From: Spirometra erinaceieuropaei
Taxonomy: Eukaryota > Platyhelminthes > Cestoda > Diphyllobothriidea > Diphyllobothriidae
Direction: 5' to 3'
Length of the DNA stretch: 64,000 nt
Assembly (NCBI GenBank): GCA_902702965.1
Contig: CACRXP010000142.1
Coordinates: forward strand, 949,594 to 1,013,593
Shown: in pieces, positions 25,721 to 35,800 of the stretch
Layout: the number at the start of each line of letters is the position of its first letter
Numbering within the stretch: position 1 is the stretch's first letter
Notes under the pieces: model-generated
The model's input: the letters and a program-made list of their open reading frames with translations, nothing else
Told to the model about the DNA's origin: nothing
Databases searched by the model: none
Position numbers and translations under genes: made by a program

Positions 25721-26229
25721 TGACAGTTTTCAAAACCACGGCTCTTGGCTCACCGTGGTAGCTTAAAAGTGCGTCAGATTGTTTATAATGAGGAAGATGC
25801 GCTTAGTTCCCAGAATCGACCTCACTCCTATCTCTCTAACTAACCGACAAGTCTATGCTTGTCGCTCTCGATCAGGATGGACTGCAAGAATTCGAAGGTC
25901 AGATGGGATGGTGTATGTGCATAAAAGGCAACTACGATGAGATGAGTTTAATGGTGGCGTTATGGTAGCAAACACTGTTAACCGGGCAGTATGAACCTCC
26001 GTTCAAGGATGGTCAAAGGCCAATTCATGTTATACTTAATTCATAAAACTTTGCATTTACAAATTAGTTCTAAGGCAGCTGTAGTAACACCGGCGTTAGT
26101 GGGAGAGGGCAACACCAGTTAAATGCCTACTGAACTAATTAAAGTAGACACTACGTTTCAAGTTGAAGATCCGACTACTGAGAACAATAATTTACCCTTT
26201 GATTCTGACCCAACTGTGAAAAAGTCGAC

Positions 26230-26311
26230 GACCTCGGTGGGATACGAATCCACGACAACCGGAGAAAGGCCTGAATACGGCCAGCGCGCTAGTCACCTGA
26301 GCTACGAGGCC
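26230..26311 (-). tRNA. tRNA-like sequence (pseudogene or SINE head)
   Basis: The 82-nt minus-strand segment has 5' GGCCTCG and 3' CGAGGTC, able to form a 7-bp acceptor stem. It has an A-box-like TAGCTCAGGTGACTAG and a B-box-like GGATTCGTATCCCACC. The anticodon arm is irregular, so I do not assign an amino acid and favour a pseudogene or SINE head over a functional tRNA. Confidence 0.5.
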
Positions 26312-26489
26312 CCCCTAAGAGCCGCGTGTTAAATAACATTTGGGTCAAGTTACCGGCCCAGCCTACCGCAACGAATGGAATCTACCAAAACACCTTTTAG
26401 TTACGTGAGCCTGGTAGTCATTCTATGGATTCTAGGTTGATTAATTAGGGAATTCTGCTTGGGCAGTCAGCTGACTGTACCAGAACTAG

Positions 26490-26630
26490 GCTGAATGATT
26501 ATCATTTTGTCTATATCATGCACCGCTGTGCGGCTGCTGGTTGGGTTCGTGAGAGGGTCCATGAGGCACTACGGAACGAGTGACTTCCGTAAGAACGATC
26601 GGTGAGCGCCCCCTACCATTGTACCAGAAC
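26490..26630 (+). mobile_element. SINE1 3' fragment
   Basis: It carries CTATATCATGCACCGCTGTG and CCGTAAGAACGATCGGTGAG, the distal half of the family. A second tRNA-like head (CCTCAGTGGTCAGATGG) starts at 26,699. Confidence 0.7.
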
Positions 26631-27649
26631 TGATAGATTTTATACGTTGTAGTAGGTTGGGTGGAATTAAAAGCAGGGCTTCCGGTGGGGCCTCAGTGGT
26701 CAGATGGCCTAAGCGCTGGTGGTACTCAGGCTTTTCCTTTGTTGTCGAGTTCCCTTTGTTCGTCTGGTTTTTCATAGTTGCGTCAAAATAAATTATGTAC
26801 AATCTGCAATAACACCTATTAATAATTTCTTTGTTTGACAAGTTAGACCGGTTTTTAGGTCCATCTTCAGAGATATTAAATGGATTGTGGCAAAAATGTC
26901 CTAATTTGCGAATTATCAAATTCAGTTGGGCCTCATTTTTTGGTGTCAGCGACAATCTTTATCGATTTTTGCAACAGTTGCCAATCCTTTTGCTGGGTCT
27001 ATGTGACAATATAACTTTTGTTATGCGGACGCGAGCTCGACACGTCGGTTTTGTGAGCCCCGAACAGATTCTCACACCTCTGTCATTTCGTGCATCGTCC
27101 TACTCTCGGCTCGTCCGACTATAGACGTCACGGCAAAAATATAAGGCAAGTATTTGCTCCAGACAGTTGCTAACCACATGTGGCATGCGGTATTCCCTTG
27201 GAGCTTCCCTCTAATGTCCATATGGTCTGATCCCCATTGTTTTTTCCACTATAACCCGTATAGATTTAGGAACAGTCAGGGCAAGGAATGTAGCAGACAG
27301 GACTCGATTGTCCTCCTAGGGGCAGTCGTTTTATGACGCGCATTATTCGACTGTGTATGGTAGCCACGCTGATAGGTAGGTCTCGACCGACACGTTATAT
27401 GGTTTTAGATATTCCTTCACTGTTCCTGCAAATCACTCCCGAACGCTTGTTTCGTAAATGTCATCACGAACGCTCCTCTGGCAAGGCCGTGCGCATCAGA
27501 TAATTTATGCGCCTGGACGGCCAATTGTTCTGAACCGAACGCGCAAACAACGGGTTTCACTAACCAGCGCTTTTGGTGTCCTGGGATGTGTTCATGTCAT
27601 TCTGGCTAAGGTGTGGTTATCTAGCCCTGCCTGATGGATACAATACTGT

Positions 27650-27800
27650 TGGGGTTGGCGTTAGGGGTTATCGTTAAGAGTTAGGACTAGGGAGTTAGGG
27701 TTAAGTGTTAGGGTTAAGAGTTAGGGTTAGGGTTTGGAGTTTGCGATTAAGGTTACTGGCTAGAGTTCGGGGTTGGGTTAGAGGTTAGGGCTAGGGAAAC
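27650..27800 (+). repeat. Interstitial degenerate telomere-type repeat (TTAGGG)
   Basis: About 150 bp has many TTAGGG units and variants (TTAGGGTTAAG, TTAGGGTTAGGG, GGGGTTGG). TTAGGG is the telomere unit of flatworms and many other animals. The array is mutated and internal, not a chromosome end. Confidence 0.85.
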
Positions 27801-28186
27801 TATTTGTTAACCACTCAATGTACAACCGCGCTTTTACAATAATTTTTGTTTTGCATATGACTACTTGACCTCGTCGCCTGTGCGTTCCCCGGCCCCACCT
27901 GTAAAAACCCTTATTACCACAGATCCCCTATCACAGATGGCTGGTGTGTGTTTACATCAGGTGGGGCTACATAACCACACCTGACCTCATTCTGTGCAGG
28001 ATTCTCGAGTAGCTGTTCTTACGAGTGACTGTGTGGTTGCAATAGAAGGTGGGCAGTGTTGTCAGGTCCGTAGCCTTTCTGTATACGACAGTTATCCACT
28101 GAGGAATACATCAGTAAATGAGAGGATCTGTAGGGACACTTCCTCCGCTGAGAATGCGATGTCGTGGTTGGAACCTTCCCATTTTT

Positions 28187-28206
28187 GTCGTGGGTTCGAA
28201 TCCCAC
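28187..28206 (+). other. tRNA T-arm-like motif
   Basis: GTGGGTTCGAATCCCAC is a perfect 5-bp stem with a canonical TTCGAAT loop. No matching D-arm or acceptor stem was found upstream, so it is likely a remnant of a tRNA-derived repeat. Confidence 0.4.
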
Positions 28207-28299
28207 CGAGATCACCGAGGTTTTCACAAATGGATTAAAGCAACATAAAGAGTTAACTGCATCACGAAATGCGTTTCTGGCGTTTACCTCGAGGCCTAC

Positions 28300-30779
28300 A
28301 AAACTGTTGCCATAAAACTAGAGTCAAAATACTGGTTCGTGTTTCTGCACGGTTCGACCATCCAGTCGTTGCAGTGCTAGTTCAGCGGTTAGACCAATGA
28401 TTGGTAGACCAGCGGGCGTTATCCTGCTTTGTCCAGACATCTCTTCCAGCATGTAAAACACGTACAGTGGAAGAGACTGACCAGTTGGTTGATGTGTTTT
28501 GGCCTTAATGGGGTCTTGTTCTTCATCGTGTGTTTTGCACAATGCACTCTAAGTCAACCTCGACGAAATGAGGATGTGGAGAACGAAGTCATGTCAAATG
28601 AGGCATTATTTAATCAGGCTCAATTTAATGACTGTGTAGGTCAGTGAGACGACAGTGAGACAGAGAACGAAACGAATCGAGCACAGCCGGACCCATTCGC
28701 ACGCGTTAACACTTCTTGGTTAAACTAGAGGAACGACCATCGAGGCTGCCACACAAATAAATTCAGGGTTCCCACAGTAAAAAGGGAGCAAATCTGATTG
28801 GTTGATTCAATTTGAGCGGTTTCTATTGTTGATCTACGCATGAGCTGAAAGAGGACTTGAGTGTCTTTTCGAAAGTCCAGAAGAATAAAGAAGTGTGCAG
28901 CGTTAACACAGAAAATCCCGCGCTACGTATTTTTTCAGTGATTCGTAAGAAAAAGTCTATGATTCCTGCTTCTTGTACATCTGGACTGGGCATTCTCGTG
29001 TTTTACGTAGCGTTCAGTTTACCATCCCGTTAAAATTGGAAATGACTGCTACGTAAAAGCTGTTGGCATTTGTAGGTCTTGCATAAGATATCCCGCGACT
29101 TCATAGACCGTTTGTAGTCTTGGGTTATTTCTGATGGAAAATTGCGTCTTCGCGAGATGTAGCGCTTGAGATTGCAAAATACGTCAGCATTAGGGAACCT
29201 AACATCTAACTGACTTTTATCAAAATATGGTCCACGTTTTAGATCCTTAAACTATTCAATCGGAATGTTGTTGTTTGAAAAATTACACTTTCAGATTTTT
29301 GTTCTTGTTGGCATAAAGATGTTGTAAGTTATAAATTAGCAGAATAGATCTGAACTGATTTTGAAGGCCTTGTACACAAACTTTAGGCCACGAGCATATT
29401 CAGGCGACCGTCCCAAAAGTTTCAAAATTCCGAAATTAATTGAAGTCAAAAGTTGCCCTTTAAATACTATGTAATTTCAGCAAAAATGAATATACCTATA
29501 ACTAGAAAGACTACGCATATTTCAGCATTTACAATCAATCTAAAGATCGAAATGGCAACCAAGAAGTTTTTTTTTCCTCAATCGCACTACTGAAAGTCAT
29601 TGGGCTAAATTGCATGGAGTAATTTGTGACCATATGCCAGACTGCCAGCATTCGAATCACAATTATTTATCGACTACAAAATGCATCTCAGAATCGCTTT
29701 CCATATCCAGTTTATTTAGAAAGACCACCTCAATCGAGTTAAAAGGATTTATCCCACTAGCACTAAAGCATGAATCGACGATGCCCAATTTCTACTATGG
29801 AGCTGAAGGATCTATCAGAGATGGGCATTTAGAAAACGGTAACACTTCTGTGATCACAAATGCAGAGAGGATGTCCGGTAGGTGAACTTGACCTTCTTCT
29901 GTGAAAATTGTTCTCATTTGTAAGGAATGCCGCAACATGATCTTTCAAATTCCGGATGTCGCGCCGACATCTAAGTCCCGAATGATATGTTCTTTGACCT
30001 TGGATGCGCGTTTTCTCCAAGGTCATCCCCGCCGCACTCGGTGCACCGGATAACTCGGGCAGGTGACGGAGGCTGCTAAAATATCCCGCCAATTTGACGG
30101 GATTGTAGGCTTTTGTGGATTTAACACGTTTTCAGATTATTCTCCTATCATTCTTCGTCCAAATTTTAATTGCATTTTGAAGGCCAATGACAGCAATGGT
30201 ATCAGTGCATTCTTGAATTTTTTTAACCAATCGGACAAATCGTTCACACATTTCTAAGCACGGCATAGAAAAGGCGCTATGATCTCCAATTATGAAACTA
30301 CTTTTGTCGGTATCCTTAGCGCCTGCCTGAGCCTCAGGATCTCTCGGCATATCTGTATGTTGATTACACAAGTTAGCAATGCTTTTAAAAGGGCTATAGA
30401 TAATGACTAGTTTCTATGGCTGTGATTGAGTCTGCTGACGAACCTTTGTGTAGCGCAAGAATTTCGGACGAATAAGTTTGCCTTTTCGACGACTGAGCGA
30501 AATATTTCACCCCCTAGGCCTTTTCCACCTTCCTTCCTCTTTTCCGTCGTCATTGTTGAACGGTATTCATTTTATAACTTCAAAAAATATCACAGGGCAA
30601 GTAAACATTCCTCTTGATTTTGAAGGAAATAATAATCGATGGAAGTAATAGTGGATATAGTTATTTAAAACACCTGAGACACCCGTTCACTGACGTCAAA
30701 GTGAATCATCCCTATGGAATGATCTTAATTATTGTAGGGGAAAGATAATATCTATGTCTGATCATTTAACTGGGACTTA
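28300..30779. other. No gene or repeat identified
   Basis: AT-rich sequence with short chance frames only and no similarity to other parts of the window that I could see. Confidence 0.4.
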
Positions 30780-30799
30780 TAAAACGCATATTTAAATTG

Positions 30800-31500
30800 C
30801 CAGGATGTTTGAATTCGCAGGACAAAAGAAGTTCAAAAGGCAATCTGGCGAGCACACGTCTGCTTTCAATAAATTCTCTTCAGGCCTGTATATGGCTATT
30901 GAAGTAATGAGTTAAAAGATACGGTCGAGTAGATAATTAAGCTGTAGCTCGGGTTTGGGGAGGGGAGGGGGAGAAAAAAAGAATAAAAGAACATTTTCCA
31001 GCATGGTTAGGAAAGGGTCAAATAAAGAACATCAACAGCTTGATCCTCGCGCACATGGTAGACACAGACCACCGTGTAGACGTCAGAGAAACCAGAGAGG
31101 GTCCCATAAAGCTATCCAAAACTACTTGGGAAGCGCCTGTTGGCTACGGCAGAGGCGGCTGCAATCAGGCTACGCGGACCGGTCCGATGCGCACAGAAGA
31201 ACTTCATACAGGTCCCACAGTTGCCATGGTTCAAAGCCACCAAGCCAGCCACCCGCATGCAATTACCGTCGCCGGGACCCACCTTCTCCCTAGCGCTGAC
31301 TTGAATTGTGGTGTTTCACTCTCCCCTTTCTCTCCCCTCCCCAAACCCGAGCTACAGCTTAATTATCTACTTGCCCGTATCCTTTCATTTATAACTTCAA
31401 TAGCCATATAAATGTACAGGCCTAAGAGAATTTATCGAAACCAGACGTATGCTCGCCGAATTGCCTTTTGAATTCTACAATGGTAATTTTCGCAACTACA
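30800..31500. mobile_element. PLE-1 fragment flanked by inverted ends
   Basis: The centre (30,975-31,290) is plus-strand PLE-1 endonuclease-region remnant (FSSMVRKGSNKEHQQ; GPTVAMVQSHQAS). The two sides, 30,810-30,972 and 31,325-31,500, are inverted copies of the non-coding end, including CCCGAGCTACAGCTTAATTA and its complement and the CTTCAGGCCTGTA motif. Inverted terminal copies are known in Penelope-like elements. Confidence 0.75.
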
Positions 31501-32379
31501 AAAGAAGTTCTTTAGTTCTTCTTTCCAGGGCTATGCCCTTGCACTCCAACCATCTTTCTGAATTAAAGAAGTCATGGGACGTGTTTCACCAACTTCATCC
31601 CAATAGGTTAACGTAATTTTACTTGCGAAATGCTACATTTATCGAACACGCAAAGCAACAAGACTCAGAGCCAGCGGAAAACTCGGTTCGCAGAGAGATT
31701 TGAACATCATACTCTCTAGATGCTGAAATGTTTTTGTCCATCAAGAACACACGGATTCGCATGCATGCCTACATACAGCTGGACGCGGATCTGATAGCCA
31801 AGACTGACAACTGGTCTCGTACGAGGACCACGGTATGGCTAACGTCGATCTATAATTTGGTTCTTGCTTTCTGGACTGTACACGAACCTCGCTCCCACTA
31901 TCTGCGCGAAAATTGGGTCACCTGAAACTCGAACCCACATTACTCTCACGGGCGTCTTCTACTCGCAGTTAGTTTGTGACGGGCAAGAGACGTAGACTTA
32001 GGAATGTCCAATGAGCAGGACCTTTCACTGACTATGTTTTCTTGAAACTTTTTAGCATCAACACCAAGTTGGGCCTAATCGGACATTCTACAATAAAACT
32101 AGACCTTTCTGACAATGCGATGCGGGATAAAAACGCGCCTTGTGCATAAAAATGTATTATCAAACAAAGTCGGAAATACCACTTAAACATGTAGAGTCGA
32201 AAACATTATTTGACATTTTATGGTAAATAAATAGGCGGAAATGACGGACTGAGGACTAAAATAAACAGTTAATAAGTGATTTCCATCGTACACTTCGTTG
32301 GGGAGGTGATGATGGTGTTCATCTACTCGGATGGGATGGAGTGTTTTCACGGGGCATTCTGATGTCTGCTGAAGAGGGC

Positions 32380-32834
32380 TCAGTTGACTTTAGGGTTTTT
32401 CATGCAGATAAATGGTACACGAGTTCGCATGCAGGGCTGATTCTGCCAGCCCAGATTGTCTCCCAATAAGACACAGAACTTGGGAGCTGGTTGGAGCACT
32501 AAGTCAACCGGTTCTCCCCTAGAGGAGCTGTGGCGAGCTTCAGTCCAACGTTTGGTTCTTTCGTGAGAGGCAGCAGAGCTCTGCCAAAGGACTGGTGCAG
32601 TGGCCTGTGTCCGGCGTCGAGACTGATGACTGGCGAGGCGGTAGCGTCTTCGTGTATTGTCCTCGCGTGCACCCACATCAACCGCATTCATGAAAGGATG
32701 CCAACCCTTTCGCTTGGGAATGCGTCGCCGCCTGGGCCGAGTTCGCTGTGGGAAGCCCTGTTCCCAGTTAGTGTAGTCGGACTGCTCCAGACTGTGCCAC
32801 AGCCAGCCTCCATCAAGGATTTGCTTGTGTAGGC
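32380..32834 (-). CDS. FREM-like exon G: second half of C-type lectin domain with basic insert, stop codon
   Basis: This terminal exon (455 nt, including TGA) completes the lectin domain. It has DGGWLWHSLEQSDYTNW near the start and CVLLGDNLGWQNQPC plus VPFICMKNP at the end, so the expected pairs are Cys706-Cys881 and Cys858-Cys872. Where calcium-dependent lectins have WND, this has WQN. No EPN or QPD triplet follows the DYTNW segment, so classical sugar binding is unlikely. Between GFP (residue 766) and Cys858 lie about 90 residues where most lectins have about 10. They are rich in Arg (RPRRRRIPKRK, RRRYR, SRRRT). No stop, frameshift or good internal intron signal explains this insert. The acceptor is CTTGTTAG. 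Confidence 0.88.
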
Positions 32835-35800
32835 CTAACAAGGAAAGTCAGCGTACTGAATAGGTTTAAGTAACACTAAATGTGACGTTAAATTAGCAGA
32901 CGCTCTGACGTTGCGACTGCCACAGCCATGGGCTTTTTTGACTTGCCTACCTATCCATACTGGTGCTCGAACCGTCAGACGCGTCCGAATCCAGTCATTG
33001 AAATCCGGCCCAGTCACACTTGCAAGATAGCCGTTCTGCTGTTCGCAGTAGTTCCTGGCGTCCAGCCAAGTTGTATTGTGGTGGGGGAAAAAGCGATAAC
33101 ATCGGTGTTGATACAGGGACCAGCCTTGAGAGAAAGAAGACATGTGAGTTAGATAAACGTGCAATTTTTCTGCATCATTCAGGAACATTGGGAATTTTAG
33201 TATGGAATCATCTTACCCTAAAATACTGAGTGTTGCAAATTAAAAACCACACTAAGAGATGAATTAAATCAAAAGATGCATCCGGAATTCAGCAAATGAA
33301 TGAAGAAATCGAAGTTAGATATGATAAATTCTGGAAATACATCAAGTTTTTTACTGCGACTAGATTGAATTTGACCTCCTGTTACAACATACCAAGTTGG
33401 CAAGTCCAGAGAATATCAGCGTCAAAAATATTCTGCACAAAAGAAAAATGAAAGGAGGACGACTTGCTGCGGAAAAGCATTGCTTTTGAAGAGTTAACGC
33501 CTGTAGTAAGGTAAATAAGCCAAAGTAAGCTTTCGAAAGCAAGTGCTTAAGCGGCGCGGTACTGTGCTCAGCCCAAACACGCAAACCAGCTTGAAGAGAT
33601 GATAATTTATGTGTATACAGGCGAACTACTCCCTTTTAGCACCTCAAAAACCGAATCGACAACTTGTCGAAATAAGCACCGTCGGAAAGACCATGGCCTG
33701 CCTTACTAAGATATCACGTTGCACGTCCCCAAACGGCGAACGTCCATCGCAAGTGTCTTTCCGAGGAATCACCACGGAATCAGGCGTCTTATCTACGCTA
33801 GCTATGCCTACATTACACGCCAGGACATACTGCTATTTCAGTCCGAGTTTAAAGGTGGAAACTTCGGAATTATTAATTAAGATGTACATCCGTGTTAGAT
33901 TCTACAATCGGTCCAGAAGGTTCCCCAATATGGGTTTTGGGCGGGTGCCTGTGTTTCAGTAGTAGATAGTCTTGCATAAAAACGGCTGAATCTGTTCTCA
34001 CATGCAAAAAGTGATGTCGGCGTCTTTGTCCACTTTGCAAGGCCTTTGTGTGTAAGGGGAACTCCTTGATTCCTGCTATTGTGTGGTTCCCCGAAAATCT
34101 TTCAAGGTCTGTCACCAAAGACTTTTTTCGTCATCCAATTGGGATCTGTCAGATACCCATGCTAACTACTGGCGGTTGTACCGTTTTTATCGTAAATTAT
34201 AAGTTTGAAATCTCAAGCCGCAGGGACAACAATCTGGATAAAGCTTTAACGGGGGGCAGGGTGGACGAGTGTGGACGGTGACAAGCAGTCGTTTAAGTGT
34301 ACGAAATAGGTGGGCGCGGTCTGTAGGTTATTGTCCAATCACCACACAGCACCTGAAAAGTCACTACTGGCTGCGATTAGGTGGAGGGTGGTAGTGTGGC
34401 TGCCTCATGCTTCGGCACGCCTGGTGAATGACACTGTACAGATCTTGATTTGTCAAGCTCAGTTCAATATCCTCCTCTTCACATCAAAAAGTGACTACCT
34501 TCATCACAAACCGTCGCAGACCTCTTCTTGAACGCCAGCGAGTAGACCTTGCTGAGTGTGTTAGAATCCGGAAGGGAATTGGACGTCAGCCACTCCGTCA
34601 GTGACATGCGAGCCTTGGATTTGGGAGTATCCGGCAGCTCTAACCCGAGAGATGTACTTTTCATCTAGGAGAGATGGAGAGTTGAGCATTTCACGAATGG
34701 AAGAGAATATGCGCATCCCAGGTTCATGTTTAAAAGAAGACGAAGGCACGACCACTGGGACAGTGATCGTGCCTTCGTCTTCTTTTAAAGTTGAGCATTT
34801 TGTCAACCACTGCAAGGATGCAAATTTTTCAAGGAGTTAGTGTTTATATTTCTTTTCTATGCTCTCCTCCAGTTCTGATACTACTTATTATTTTAAGCCG
34901 CTTAATTAGTGGAAATGTATTCTGCAGTGGTCAGGTTATTGCATCAGAAGCTGGCGCTCAATTCTGACTCAGTGGCTGCGGAGTCGGTTCTTTTAACCTG
35001 GCGCGATCTTCATCTTATTATATCCAGTTTCGCCAATTCTATTGAAGATCCGGCTTTTGACTTGTCGGGAAGCTCATATAAAGAAACTAACATCGCGCTT
35101 ATCACCAAAGAGTTTAAGCATCCTTCAACGTCGTTGTCCGTTTTGTCTTGATTTTTCCCCTTGCATCCGCATCTTGATGGTTAGATCAGCTTTCACTGAG
35201 AACTTGATGATCTCAAAATGAAAACAGAAAGTATGTCCACCGTGTTCAGTGACCACTGCCACTACTCGAGTGGGAAGACGACTTTGCAAGCGTCAATCTC
35301 ACTCTCTCCTACTAAGAACGGCAAAATTGAACCTAAGCGACTTAGGGTGGTCTTGAGTGCGGCGATTTACCAAACATTTCGCCTCTGTCTTGCTTTTGCC
35401 AAATAGGCGCTGGTTTTGGACCCCGGCGGAGCCAAACTGCCCTCGTCAAGCATAAAATTCGTCAATGTAGTGCTGCTTACGTTGAGGTAGAGTATATAGA
35501 GGATGAAAGGTGGCAAACACCATACATACTGTGAAAAAGGAGACACGGTCGCTAGGACAAGAGCTTTATTCACCTGACGTTTCGGATTCCTGCTCGGACC
35601 CATCATCGGAGACAATAGAGGATACGTATCTGCTACTGTCTCTGATTATGGGTTCGAGCAGGAATCCGAAACGTCAGGTGAATAAAGCTCTTGTCCCTGC
35701 GATCGTGTCTCCTTCACGACTGCTTCCCGGGACTCGTCTCTTCGCTCCTATTTACCATACCTATTCTCTGCTTCCACCAAAACTCACCTAAGGCTCATAA

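Noticed and set aside
32530..32832. Plus-strand frame of 100 residues opposite exon G
   Set aside because: Shadow of the lectin exon; the minus strand explains it.
34479..34664. 61-residue minus-strand frame in the exon E-F intron, a possible extra exon
   Set aside because: No family similarity and no paired phase-1 splice sites that I could find.
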